Assembly (NCBI GenBank): GCA_022844045.1
Contig: JALHMM010000075.1
Coordinates: 1 to 32,614, forward strand
DNA: 32,614 nucleotides
Origin: Reyranellaceae bacterium
GTDB lineage: Bacteria; Pseudomonadota; Alphaproteobacteria; Reyranellales; Reyranellaceae
Direction of reading: 5' to 3'
In this document: piece by piece, positions 1 to 8,152 of the stretch
Layout: each line of letters starts with the position of its first letter
Position numbering within the stretch: the first letter of the stretch is position 1
Position numbers and translations under genes: made by a program
Notes under the pieces: model-generated
The model's database searches: none
What the model saw: only the letters and a program-made list of their open reading frames with translations
What the model was told of the DNA's origin: nothing

Positions 1-115
1 GACAGCTGCGCCCATCTCCATCCTCCACCCGGCACACCATGCCGTGCGGCATCGAATCAGACTTCTTCCCCCCGTGGAATCCCCCAACGAGAGTCAACAT
101 CAGCCTGGGTTGGTA

Positions 116-1039
116 TTACTCGTTCAATCCCTTGCCCGGGTAGGGATGGGTCTTGATCCAATGCCGCGCGATGTCGACGCGGCGGGTCACCCAGACGTCT
201 TTGTGTTTCATCACATGGTCGAGGAAGCGCTGCAGCGCCCAGGCGCGCGCGGGATGGCCCATGATGCGCATGTGCAGGCCGACATTCATCATCTTGGGCG
301 CCGCGGCACCCTCGGCGTAGAGCATGTCGAAGGCGCCCTTGACGAACTCGAGCCAGTCCGACGGTGAGCCAATATTGCCCAAGAGCTTGGTGTCGTTGTT
401 GACGATCGAGTAGGGGATCACCAAGTGTGGCTTTCCGGTGACCGTGGTCCAGTACGGCAGCTCGTCGTTGTAGGTCTCGGAATCGTAGAGGAAGCCGCCT
501 TCCTCGACCAGCAGGCGCCGCGTGTTGACGCTGGGCGCGTAGCGCGAATACCAGCCGTACGGCCGCTCGCCGGTCATGCGTTTGATCGACTCGACGGCCT
601 TGCGGATGTGCTCGCGCTCCTCGGCCTCGCTCAGCAGGAAGTGCTTCACCCAGCGCCAGCCATGGCTGCAGACGTCGTAGCCGGCCTCCTTGATGGCGGC
701 CGCCGCCGGCGGATTGCGCTCCAGCGCCAGCGCGCAGCCGTACACCGTCATCGGCAGCTTGCGCTCCTGGAACAGTCGATGCAGGCGCCAGAAGCCGACG
801 CGGCTGCCGAACTCGAACATCGCCTCGCCGCCGAGGTCGCGGCCGCGCACGTCGGCGGCGGAGGTGCTGGCCTCGGTCAGCGCCGTCTCGGTGAAGCCCT
901 CGCCGTCCTGCATGGAGGCTTCCGAGCCTTCCTCGTAGTTGACGACGAAGTTGATCGCCAGCCGCGCGCCGTTGGGCCATCGCGGGTTGGGCGGCTTGCC
1001 GGCATAGCCCACGAAGTCGCGCTTGGATTCCCAGGTCAT
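116..1039 (-). CDS. puuE: PuuE-type allantoinase / polysaccharide-deacetylase family protein (copy 1)
   Basis: 307-residue cytosolic protein of the NodB/polysaccharide-deacetylase superfamily, closest to PuuE allantoinases, which hydrolyse allantoin to allantoate in purine breakdown. Visible family features are the NYEEGSE segment (residues 34-40), which replaces the usual deacetylase metal-binding Asp-Asp motif, and HGWRW (126-130). The ATG at 1039 gives the MTWESKRDF start that matches the start of the neighbouring copy; the frame stays open upstream to about 1108, but that extension is not family-like. It is the last gene seen of the minus-strand ureide operon and lies 70 bp after copy 2. 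The family is clear; the exact substrate (allantoin or a related amide) is inferred from the neighbouring AllA-like gene. Confidence 0.85.
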   Translation of the reverse strand: MTWESKRDFVGYAGKPPNPRWPNGARLAINFVVNYEEGSEASMQDGEGFTETALTEASTSAADVRGRDLGGEAMFEFGSRVGFWRLHRLFQERKLPMTVYGCALALERNPPAAAAIKEAGYDVCSHGWRWVKHFLLSEAEEREHIRKAVESIKRMTGERPYGWYSRYAPSVNTRRLLVEEGGFLYDSETYNDELPYWTTVTGKPHLVIPYSIVNNDTKLLGNIGSPSDWLEFVKGAFDMLYAEGAAAPKMMNVGLHMRIMGHPARAWALQRFLDHVMKHKDVWVTRRVDIARHWIKTHPYPGKGLNE

Positions 1040-1109
1040 GAGCCGCTCCACGGATGGCGTCGCATCATCAGGAGATTGGCGTGCGCGCAGCCTGTGGGGA
1101 AGGGCCAAA

Positions 1110-2033
1110 CTACTCGTTCAATCCCTTGCCGGCGTACGGATGGGTCTTCGTCCAGTGGCGCGCGATGTCGATGCGGCGCGTCACCCAGACGTCCTTATGG
1201 CCGACGATGTGGTCGAGCAGGTGCTCCAGCCCGACGGCGCGTGCGGGATGGCCGATCAGCCGCATGTGCAGGCCGACATTCATCATCTTCGGCGTCTTTG
1301 CGCCCTCGCGGTAGAGCATGTCGAAGGCGTCGCGCACGAACTCGAACCAGTCGTTCGAGGTGCCGACCCAGCCAGCATACTTGCCGTCGTTGTTGGTGAG
1401 CGAATAGGGCACCACGAGATGCGGCTTGCCTTCCACCGTCTGCCAGAACGGCAGCTCGTCGGCATAGGAGTCGGAGTCGTAGAGGAAGCCGCCTTCCTCG
1501 GCGACCAGGCGGCGCGTGTTGACGCTGGGTCCGTAGCGGCAATACCAGCCCAGCGGCCGCTCGCCGACGGTCTTCTGCAGCGAGGCCACGGCCTTGCGGA
1601 TATGCTCGCGTTCCTCGGCCTCGCTCAGCTCATAGTGCTTGATCCAGCGCCAGCCGTGGCAGCACACGTCGAAGCCCGACTCGCGAATCGCCTGGGCGGC
1701 GAGTGGATTGCGCTCCAGCGCCAGGGCGCAGCCGAACACCGTCATCGGCAGGTTGCGTTCCTGGAACAGTCGCATCAGGCGCCAGAAGCCGACGCGGCTG
1801 CCGTACTCGAACATGCCCTCGGCGGCGAGATCGCGGCCCTTCACACCGGCGCCGATGCCGTGCGCCTCGGTGAGGCCGTTCTCGCTGTGGTCTTCGCCGT
1901 CCTGGACCGACGGCTCGGAGCCTTCCTCGTAGTTCATGACGAAGTTGACCGCCAGCCGCGCGCCATTGGGCCATCGCGGGTTCGGCGGCGTGGAGCCGTA
2001 GCCGACGAAATCGCGCCTGGGTTGCCAGCTCAT
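1110..2033 (-). CDS. puuE: PuuE-type allantoinase / polysaccharide-deacetylase family protein (copy 2)
   Basis: Paralogue of the next gene downstream, with exactly the same length (307 residues). The two align without gaps from MSWQPRRDFVGY to the shared C-terminal GKGLNE, and well over half the residues match by eye. It has NYEEGSE near residue 34 and HGWRW near 126, as in metal-independent PuuE allantoinases. The start ATG (2033-2031) overlaps the stop of the ureidoglycolate lyase-like gene as ATGA, so translation is probably coupled. Two adjacent copies may act on different ureides or on the two stereoisomers of allantoin; that is inference. A ring-opening role in ureide breakdown is likely but not proven by sequence alone. 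Confidence 0.85.
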   Translation of the reverse strand: MSWQPRRDFVGYGSTPPNPRWPNGARLAVNFVMNYEEGSEPSVQDGEDHSENGLTEAHGIGAGVKGRDLAAEGMFEYGSRVGFWRLMRLFQERNLPMTVFGCALALERNPLAAQAIRESGFDVCCHGWRWIKHYELSEAEEREHIRKAVASLQKTVGERPLGWYCRYGPSVNTRRLVAEEGGFLYDSDSYADELPFWQTVEGKPHLVVPYSLTNNDGKYAGWVGTSNDWFEFVRDAFDMLYREGAKTPKMMNVGLHMRLIGHPARAVGLEHLLDHIVGHKDVWVTRRIDIARHWTKTHPYAGKGLNE

Positions 2034-2506
2034 GGGGCTTCTCCGATCGTGAACGGGGTTACCGGAACGAACTCCTCGTCGCCCGCCGTGCCGTCGCGCC
2101 ACATGAAGACGGCGAGACGCGCCGGCCGGTCGAGCACGGTCAATCCATGATGCCAGGTGTTGGGGCGGTAGGTGACGCCCTGGTCGGGCCCGGCGATGAA
2201 GGCTAAAGCGCGCGCGACATCGGGGCCGCCCGTCGCGGCGTGCGGGCAGACCACGATCAACCAGCGCGCGATATCCAGCGGCATGAAGGTCTGCGAGGAG
2301 AATTCGTGGCGCTCCAGCAGGTTCGCCTCGAACGGCAGGCTGGCGGGCGGCGACCGATGCACCATCGACAGGCTGGGCCGCGCGTTCGGTCGCGCGTTGC
2401 CCAGGCCGCCTTCGAAATAGGCACGGCCGGGCTCGGCGGGCGTAGTCAGGACATCGCCATAGGGCGCGAAGTCTTCGGCGCTGAGCGGCCGGGCGATCAG
2501 GTGCAT
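2030..2506 (-). CDS. allA: Ureidoglycolate lyase-like protein (AllA family)
   Basis: 158-residue cupin-like protein of the AllA family, whose members release urea and glyoxylate from ureidoglycolate, the last carbon step of allantoin use. Family features are an N-terminal LSAEDFAPYGDV, a central ERHEFSSQTFMPL and a C-terminal RPNTWHHGL motif with the cupin-type histidines. The length is close to the roughly 160 residues usual for AllA. The ATG at 2506 is chosen because a strong GGGAGG Shine-Dalgarno lies just upstream; the open frame extends to 3184 but only as overlap with the permease gene. It follows the permease gene by 20 bp and overlaps the next gene by ATGA. This is the gene that best identifies the operon as ureide catabolism. 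Confidence 0.85.
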   Translation of the reverse strand: MHLIARPLSAEDFAPYGDVLTTPAEPGRAYFEGGLGNARPNARPSLSMVHRSPPASLPFEANLLERHEFSSQTFMPLDIARWLIVVCPHAATGGPDVARALAFIAGPDQGVTYRPNTWHHGLTVLDRPARLAVFMWRDGTAGDEEFVPVTPFTIGEAP

Positions 2507-2526
2507 GGTTTCCTCCCTTCTTTCCT

Positions 2527-3351
2527 TCAGTCCCGGATGCGCCGTGTCAGGCCGACCAACCGGTCCATCACCAGCATCAGCGCCAGGACGGCCACGATCA
2601 TCACGCCGGATACCGCGGCGACGCGCACGTCGAGGGTCGATTCCATCATGCCCCACAGGCGGATCGGCAGCATGTCGGTGCGCGGGCTCGACAGGAAGAG
2701 GGATATCGGCACGTTGTCGAGCGAGGCCATGAAGGCGAGGAAGGCGCCGGCGATGATGCCGGGCGCGATGATCGGCAAGGTGACGCGGCGGAACGTGTAG
2801 AAGCGCGACGCACCGAGGCTGGCGGAGCATTCCAGTAGCGAGATGTCGAGCTGGGCCAGGCTGGCGGTCGTCGTGCGCAGGACCAGCGGCACGATGACGA
2901 TCGCGTGGCCGATCACGATCAGGTTCAGCGACGGCCGGAAACCCATCAGCGTGAAGTACATCAGCGCGGCCAGACCGAAGGCGAGGCCGGGCAGGATCAT
3001 CGGCGACATGAAGACGGCGTCGGTGGCGCGCGCCCAGGGCGAGCGTGAGCGGGCCAGCGCCAGCGCCGCCATGGTGCCGAACAGGGTCGACGCCGCGGTC
3101 GCCCAGGCGGCGACCTCCAGGCTGTTGCTGGCGGCGCGATGGATCTGCCTGGAGCGCGCGGCGTCGAATAGTTGCTCGTACCACTGGAACGACAGGCCGG
3201 TTGGCGGGAACTTCAGCGACCTGTTGTCGGTCAGCGAGGTCAGCAGGACGATGATGACCGGCCCGACCAGGATCGCCAGCGCCAGCGCCGCCAGACCGCC
3301 GGTCACGGCGATGTAGGAGATATCCGAGAGGCTGCGCCGTCTAGCCGACAT
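2527..3351 (-). CDS. ABC transporter permease, PotC-like
   Basis: 274-residue inner-membrane permease of the spermidine/putrescine (PotC) type. About six hydrophobic helices are visible. The EAA loop that docks onto the ATPase is the segment around CSASLGASRFYTFRRVTLP, with the conserved GAS...F..V.LP pattern. It pairs with the permease encoded just upstream, and the two genes overlap by 11 bp. With the ATPase and binding protein it completes a four-gene importer. In this family substrates range over polyamines, amino-acid derivatives and other small cations, so the substrate cannot be read from the sequence. The adjoining allantoinase and AllA-like genes suggest a ureide or related purine breakdown product. 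Confidence 0.9.
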   Translation of the reverse strand: MSARRRSLSDISYIAVTGGLAALALAILVGPVIIVLLTSLTDNRSLKFPPTGLSFQWYEQLFDAARSRQIHRAASNSLEVAAWATAASTLFGTMAALALARSRSPWARATDAVFMSPMILPGLAFGLAALMYFTLMGFRPSLNLIVIGHAIVIVPLVLRTTTASLAQLDISLLECSASLGASRFYTFRRVTLPIIAPGIIAGAFLAFMASLDNVPISLFLSSPRTDMLPIRLWGMMESTLDVRVAAVSGVMIVAVLALMLVMDRLVGLTRRIRD

Positions 3352-4234
3352 TGAGATACCGCGTGCCGCGGCGGCCGAGCGCCGAGATGGCGATGATGCC
3401 GGCGGTGACCGAGATCAGCAGAGCCAACGCCGCGACCGAGGCCAGCGGCCAGTTGTAGACCACCAGCGATTGCTGCCAGATCACCAGTGGCAGATAGACC
3501 AGCCGGTTGCCGCCGATGATCGACTGCGAGATGAAGGCGGTCGTGGCGCTGGCGAAGACCAGCACGCAGCCGGCGGTCAGGCCGGGCAGGCTGAGCGGCA
3601 GGGTGACGCGAAACAGCGTGCGCCAGCGCGAGGCGCCGAGCGCTGCGGAGGCGTCGCGCAGATTGGGATCGAGCCGACCCATCACGCTGATCAGCGGCAG
3701 CAGCATCAGCGGCATCTCGATCTGGGTCAGCGCGATCACCAGGCCGAGTTCGGTCTGCAGCAGGCGCAGCGGCGCGGCCGACAGGCCCAGCGCCATGACG
3801 GCCTGGTTCACCACGCCTTCGCGGCCGAGGATCACGATCCAGGCGAAGGTGCGCACCACGACCGAGGTCAAGAGCGGCAGGATGATGATGAACAGCAGCA
3901 CGCGCTGCAGCGTCGGGCCGGCCGACATGTAGAGCAGGGCGAGCGGATAGCCGACGATGACGGTGGCGATCACGGCGTAGAAGCCCAGCTTCAGCGTGTC
4001 GAAGATCACCTTCCAGTAGAACGGATCACCGAGGAATTTCGCCCACATGGCGAAGCCCGGTTCCGTAAGCTTGTCGTCGCTGAAGATGCTGACGCCGACC
4101 AGGATCAAGAGCGGTGCCGCGAAGAAGGCGGCGTAGGCCAGCGCCAGCGGCAGCGAAAGCTGCCAGCCGGCGGGACGCAACAAAGCGGGCAGGCCGCCGA
4201 TACGCGGGGTATCGGCGGCCGCCGCCAGACTCAC
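3341..4234 (-). CDS. ABC transporter permease, PotB-like
   Basis: 297-residue inner-membrane permease of the PotB type with about six membrane helices. The ATPase-docking EAA loop reads DASAALGASRWRTLFRVTLP. The frame is open much further upstream (to 4597), but that part is antiparallel-frame noise over the binding-protein gene. I place the start at the GTG at 4234-4232, which overlaps the binding-protein stop as GTGA and has AAGGAAG about 8 nt upstream. It overlaps the next permease by 11 bp. The four transporter genes are translationally linked, consistent with fixed stoichiometry. Known family: type I importer transmembrane domain. Inferred: ureide-related substrate. Confidence 0.88.
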   Translation of the reverse strand: MSLAAAADTPRIGGLPALLRPAGWQLSLPLALAYAAFFAAPLLILVGVSIFSDDKLTEPGFAMWAKFLGDPFYWKVIFDTLKLGFYAVIATVIVGYPLALLYMSAGPTLQRVLLFIIILPLLTSVVVRTFAWIVILGREGVVNQAVMALGLSAAPLRLLQTELGLVIALTQIEMPLMLLPLISVMGRLDPNLRDASAALGASRWRTLFRVTLPLSLPGLTAGCVLVFASATTAFISQSIIGGNRLVYLPLVIWQQSLVVYNWPLASVAALALLISVTAGIIAISALGRRGTRYLNVG

Positions 4235-5265
4235 TTCGCGACTTCCTTGTTGAAGCGCTCGATCCATCCCGCGCGCAGCGGGTTGATCTTGGTCCAGTCG
4301 TGGCGCACGAAGCCGCTCATCTCGTCGAGTGACTTCAGCGGCATGTCGGCGCTGAGCGCCACGTCCTTGTTCACCGGGGCGAACAGATAAGGGGGCTTCA
4401 TCAGCTCGGCCTGGACGCCGGCGGAAATCACCGTGTCGAAGTACTTGTAGGCGTTGGCCGCTTCGGTGGCACCCTTGGCGATGTGCATGGTGGTGAAGAA
4501 GGCGACCGTGCCGGTTGTCGGCTTGACGAACTCGATGTCGATGCCACGGGCCTTCAGCGTGCCGACGGTCTGTACGTTGGTGTACATGATGTCGCACTGG
4601 CCTTGCTGGAACAGGCCGGGCATCGCCGCCGGCGCGCCGATGGCGGCGACCTTGGGCAGCACCTTCTTGATCTCGGTGAAGAACGGCTCGACGTTGGTTT
4701 CAGAGCCGCCGAAGATCTTCGCCATCTCGATGATCGACACGGTGCCGAACGTCGTCTGGAAGCCGGTCATGCCCAACCGCGAGACGTAGGGCTCCTTGAA
4801 CAGGTCGTCCCAGCCCTTGGGCGCCGCGGCGAACTTCTTCGGGTTGTAGGCGATGCCGACGAATTGCGCGGCGACGGTGACGCCCCATTCGTCGACCAAG
4901 CCGGCCGGCAGCTTCGCGGCGTTGGCGAGCTTGGCGCCGTCGAACTTCTCGAACAACCCGTCGTTGATGGCGGTGACGCGCGGGCCGGGATCGAGCACGA
5001 AGGCGTCGAACGGCGGTGCGCCGCGCGCCGCCTTGACCTTGGCGATCTGGTCGACGGCGAACAGCGGCTGCATCTCGAGCTCGACATTGGACGCCTTCTT
5101 GAGCGCCGGCGCGACGATGGTGCGGAAGGCTTCCTCCCACGAACCGGGATAGGTCGCCGCCGTCACCGAGCCCTTGGCGAGCGCGCCGCGCGAGAGCAGC
5201 GCCGCGGCGCCGAGCGCACTCGCGCCGGCCATGAAACGACGTCGTGTCGCGGACTTCCTGGTCAT
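4231..5265 (-). CDS. ABC transporter substrate-binding protein, PotD/PotF-like, Tat signal
   Basis: 344-residue periplasmic binding protein of the extracellular solute-binding family 1/PotD group (COG0687-like). The N-terminus has a twin-arginine signal: T7-R8-R9-R10-F11 followed by a hydrophobic stretch and an ALA cleavage site near residue 30. Export in the folded state by Tat is therefore likely. The mature part has the usual features of the family, such as ATYPGSWEE near the new N-terminus, DAFVLDPGP and a long C-terminal lobe. The ATG overlaps the ATPase stop (ATGA at 5265-5262), and the stop overlaps the permease GTG. The ligand is unknown; the operon context suggests an allantoin- or allantoate-like compound rather than a polyamine. 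Confidence 0.9.
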   Translation of the reverse strand: MTRKSATRRRFMAGASALGAAALLSRGALAKGSVTAATYPGSWEEAFRTIVAPALKKASNVELEMQPLFAVDQIAKVKAARGAPPFDAFVLDPGPRVTAINDGLFEKFDGAKLANAAKLPAGLVDEWGVTVAAQFVGIAYNPKKFAAAPKGWDDLFKEPYVSRLGMTGFQTTFGTVSIIEMAKIFGGSETNVEPFFTEIKKVLPKVAAIGAPAAMPGLFQQGQCDIMYTNVQTVGTLKARGIDIEFVKPTTGTVAFFTTMHIAKGATEAANAYKYFDTVISAGVQAELMKPPYLFAPVNKDVALSADMPLKSLDEMSGFVRHDWTKINPLRAGWIERFNKEVAK

Positions 5266-6398
5266 GCTGTCACCCCTTGTTCATCGCTGTGTGGGCGTCG
5301 AAACAGGACCGGCCGCGCATGGGCCACCGGTCCACACCAAACCGACGCGCCCGGCGCGACGCGACCGAGGCGGGCTTCGGTGATCTTCAGCGTCGTGCCG
5401 TCGCGCGTGCGGGCATCGTGCACGGTGGTGCCGCCGATCGGCAGGCTGAGGCCGACCTCGACCGGCCAGCGGTCGCCGGCCGGGCTCTCGTGCAGCGCCA
5501 GTTGCTCGGGCCGGATCGACAGCAGCACCGGCTCGCCGGCGGCGCACTCGAGATCGCTGTGAACGGTCACGGCGCCGCCGGCCTCGAGCTCGACGAGCGT
5601 GCCGTCGTCACTACGCGCCGCGACGCGGGCGGCCAGCAGGTTGGTGCTGCCGATGAAGCCGTTGACGAAGAGGCTGCGCGGCGAGTCGTAGATCTCGACC
5701 GGCGTGTCGAGCTGCTCGACGCGGCCATGATTCATCACGGCGATGCGGTCGGCGATGCTCATCGCTTCTTCCTGGTCGTGCGTGACCATGATCGCCGTCA
5801 GGCCGAACTGCCGCTGCAGCCGCTTGACCTCGATCTGCATGTCGAGACGCAGATTCTTGTCGAGGGCGCCGAATGGTTCGTCGAGCAGCAGGATCGACGG
5901 CTCGATCACCAGCGCTCGGGCCAGCGCCACGCGCTGTTGCTGGCCACCCGAAAGCTGGCGCGGGAAGCGGTCGGCAAGCGCCGCGAGCCGGACGACCGAC
6001 AGGAAATGCGCGACGCGCTCGCGGATCTCCGCGCGCGGGCGACGCCTGGCTTCGAGACCGTAAGCGATATTCTGCGCCACCGTCATGTGCGGGAACAGCG
6101 CGTAGTTCTGGAAGACGATGCCGATGTTGCGGCGCTCAGGCGGCAGGTCATCGACCGACACGCCGTCGATCAGCACACGGCCCGCGCTCTGACGAATGAA
6201 GCCGGCTACGGCGCGTAGCAGGGTTGTCTTGCCGCAGCCCGACGGCCCGAGCAGGGCGACGATCTCGCCGGGCCGGATCGACAGCGTCACGTCGTCGACG
6301 GCGGTAAAGGTGCCGAAGCGATGGGTGAGGCCGACGATGTCCAGCGCGTGACCAGCCACCGTGGCGTTTTCGTGCACGATCGCGGTTGCCACGATCAA
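5262..6398 (-). CDS. ABC transporter ATP-binding protein, PotA-like
   Basis: 378-residue ATPase driving the importer encoded downstream. Walker A GPSGCGKTT is at 51-59, Q-loop glutamine near 97, signature LSGGQQQR at 149-156, Walker B ILLLDEP at 169-175, D-loop GALD and switch histidine H207. The C-terminal roughly 130 residues form a TOBE-type regulatory domain, as in PotA and FbpC. Start choice is weak: 6398 is a TTG with no clear Shine-Dalgarno. GTG codons at 6392, 6377 and 6359 are alternatives, all before the conserved LDIVGLTHRFG segment. It is the first gene of the minus-strand ureide operon. Confidence 0.9.
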   Translation of the reverse strand: MIVATAIVHENATVAGHALDIVGLTHRFGTFTAVDDVTLSIRPGEIVALLGPSGCGKTTLLRAVAGFIRQSAGRVLIDGVSVDDLPPERRNIGIVFQNYALFPHMTVAQNIAYGLEARRRPRAEIRERVAHFLSVVRLAALADRFPRQLSGGQQQRVALARALVIEPSILLLDEPFGALDKNLRLDMQIEVKRLQRQFGLTAIMVTHDQEEAMSIADRIAVMNHGRVEQLDTPVEIYDSPRSLFVNGFIGSTNLLAARVAARSDDGTLVELEAGGAVTVHSDLECAAGEPVLLSIRPEQLALHESPAGDRWPVEVGLSLPIGGTTVHDARTRDGTTLKITEARLGRVAPGASVWCGPVAHARPVLFRRPHSDEQGVTA

Positions 6399-6426
6399 AT
6401 CATGAGCAACACGCGTGCCAGTATGG

Positions 6427-6442
6427 GGTCAAGCGGACGCTT
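6427..6442 (-). promoter_or_regulatory. Possible operator/promoter of the ureide operon
   Basis: Upstream of the ATPase gene the minus strand carries TTGACC (6432-6427), a good -35 match. It overlaps a perfect dyad AAGCG-GA-CGCTT (6431-6442). No convincing -10 hexamer lies at 16-18 bp, so the promoter call is tentative. A dyad touching a -35 is a common repressor layout. The regulator is not in the window. Confidence 0.3.
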
Positions 6443-6515
6443 ATCTGGAATGCCCGAGCGCGCGGCATGCTGCATCCGTAACGCGCAGACGGTGCCCCGC
6501 CGCTGGGCGGTTCGC

Positions 6516-7040
6516 TCAGGCCTCGCGGCCGGCGAGTAATGCCTGGCAGGCGGCGAGGTGATCGCGGCTATGGATCAGGTCGAGATGGGCCTGCGGCCGC
6601 TCGATCAGGCGCGCATCGTGGCGTTGGGCGATGTCCATCAGCCGCGTCGCGGCCACCGCGTTGCCGGCGAAGGCCACGGTCTTCAAGCCGACGCGGAAGG
6701 CGGCCATGGCGTGGCCCGGCGCGCCGTCGCAATCGAGCACGATCTCGGCATCGACCTCGGCGAACAGCTCGTGCGCGCGCTTGACGATCGCCGCCCAGAA
6801 GGCCGCGCCGTGGGTGTAGGAGGCGCCGGCCGGGCTGATCAGCGTGACAGCCGCGTCGGCCTCCTGCGCGGCTTGCAGCGCCGCCGACACATGCTTCCAG
6901 CCGTGCACGACAATCACCGTGCGGCGCGGTGACTCGTCACGCCACGTCGTCGTCGCGACGCGCTGCGACGTGTTGGCCGGCGCGATTCTCGGCCGGGTCG
7001 CCGGCGCCGGCTTGGCGCGCGCGGGCTGCTTGCTCTTCAT
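6516..7040 (-). CDS. Conserved hypothetical protein downstream of gap
   Basis: About 174 residues, not assigned to a known family. The first 45 or so residues are basic and rich in Pro, Ala and Lys and look disordered. The rest is a compact alpha/beta domain: TVIVVHGWKH, VTLISPAGAS, EIVLDCDG and LKTVAFAG are alternating strands, and a helix-rich end carries HLAACQALLAG. The ATG at 7040 (MKSKQPARAK) is chosen over an upstream start in the same frame because the added part is pure low-complexity arginine. It lies 81 bp after gap on the same strand, separated by a strong hairpin. No catalytic motif is evident; the domain resembles a small nucleotide- or substrate-binding Rossmann-like fold, which is a guess. 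Confidence 0.6.
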   Translation of the reverse strand: MKSKQPARAKPAPATRPRIAPANTSQRVATTTWRDESPRRTVIVVHGWKHVSAALQAAQEADAAVTLISPAGASYTHGAAFWAAIVKRAHELFAEVDAEIVLDCDGAPGHAMAAFRVGLKTVAFAGNAVAATRLMDIAQRHDARLIERPQAHLDLIHSRDHLAACQALLAGREA

Positions 7041-7086
7041 CCGCCTACGATGGAGCGGTTTCGGCGCAAGGGGAAGGGGGATGCGA

Positions 7087-7114
7087 GGCGCGCGCCGCCG
7101 CAGCGGCGCGCGCC
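7087..7114 (-). terminator. Perfect 12-bp hairpin after gap (terminator-like)
   Basis: GGCGCGCGCCGC (7087-7098) and GCGGCGCGCGCC (7103-7114) are perfect inverted repeats around a 4-nt CGCA loop. The hairpin begins 7 bp after the gap stop. No run of T follows on the minus strand (the sequence is C-rich), so it may act as a pause site, an mRNA 3'-end stabiliser or a weak terminator rather than a classical intrinsic terminator. Confidence 0.45.
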
Positions 7115-7121
7115 CAGCCAA

Positions 7122-8129
7122 TCAGCCCAGCTTGCCCATGGCGACGGCGGTGTCGCTCATGCGGTTGGAGAAGCCCCACTCGTTGTCGTACCAGCTCATG
7201 ACGCGCACCAGCGTGCCGTCCATCACCTTGGTCTGGTCCATGTGGAAGACCGAGGAATGCGAGTCGTGATTGAAATCCACCGACACGTTGGGCTGGTCGG
7301 TCCAGCCCAGGATGCCCTTGAGCTGGTTGGCGGCGGCGCGCTTGATCGCCTCGTTGATCTCCTTGGCGTCGGTCTTGCGCTTGGCGACGAACTTGAAGTC
7401 GACGACCGAGACGTTGGGCGTCGGCACGCGGATCGCCACGCCGTCGAGCTTGCCGTTGAGCTCCGGCAGGACCAGGCCCACGGCCTTGGCGGCGCCGGTC
7501 GAGGTCGGGATCATCGATAGGTTCGCCGCGCGGGCGCGGTAGAGATCTTTGTGCATCGTGTCGAGGGTCGGCTGGTCACCGGTATAGGCGTGGATCGTCG
7601 TCATGAAGCCCTTCTCGATGCCGATGGCGTCGTTGAGGACCTTGGCGACCGGGGCCAGGCAGTTCGTCGTGCACGAGGCGTTGGAGACGATGACGTGGTC
7701 CTTGGTCAGCTTGTCGTGGTTGACGCCGTAGACCACCGTCAGGTCGGAGTTCTCGCCCGGCGCCGAGATCAGCACGCGCTTGGCGCCGGCGGCGAGGTGG
7801 GCCGAGGCCTTGTCCTTCGCCGTGAAGATGCCGGTCGACTCCATGGCGATCTCGACGCCCAGCGCCTTCCACGGCAGCTTCGCGGGATCGCGCTCGGCGG
7901 TCACCTTGATCTTGCCGCGGCCGACGTCGATCGTGTCGCCATCGACCTTGACCTCGCCGTTGAAGCGGCCATGCACCGAATCGAAGCGGAACAGGTGGGC
8001 GTTGGTCTCGACCGGGCCGAGATCGTTGATGCCGACGACCTCGATGTCCTTGCGGCCCGATTCGATGATGGCGCGCAGCACGTTGCGACCGATGCGGCCG
8101 AAGCCGTTGATGCCGACACGGACAGCCAT
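7122..8129 (-). CDS. gap: Glyceraldehyde-3-phosphate dehydrogenase, type I
   Basis: 335-residue cytosolic tetramer subunit catalysing oxidative phosphorylation of glyceraldehyde-3-phosphate with NAD(P) in glycolysis and gluconeogenesis. The Rossmann motif INGFGRIGR starts at residue 7. The active-site signature ASCTTNC places the catalytic cysteine at C153, with the partner histidine at H180. The C-terminal SWYDNEWGFSNRM is intact. The ATG at 8129 is preceded by GGAGGG at good spacing. It starts 23 bp after the transketolase stop, so the two are very probably cotranscribed. In many alphaproteobacteria pgk follows gap; here pgk is not next, and an unknown gene occupies that position. Confidence 0.97.
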   Translation of the reverse strand: MAVRVGINGFGRIGRNVLRAIIESGRKDIEVVGINDLGPVETNAHLFRFDSVHGRFNGEVKVDGDTIDVGRGKIKVTAERDPAKLPWKALGVEIAMESTGIFTAKDKASAHLAAGAKRVLISAPGENSDLTVVYGVNHDKLTKDHVIVSNASCTTNCLAPVAKVLNDAIGIEKGFMTTIHAYTGDQPTLDTMHKDLYRARAANLSMIPTSTGAAKAVGLVLPELNGKLDGVAIRVPTPNVSVVDFKFVAKRKTDAKEINEAIKRAAANQLKGILGWTDQPNVSVDFNHDSHSSVFHMDQTKVMDGTLVRVMSWYDNEWGFSNRMSDTAVAMGKLG

Positions 8130-8152
8130 GGTAATCCCTCCGTCTTGTTCAG

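Noticed and set aside
1..21. Possible start of another minus-strand gene (ATG at 15-13 with GGAGG upstream)
   Set aside because: Only five codons lie inside the window, too few to support a gene. It would be consistent with the ureide operon continuing past the left edge.
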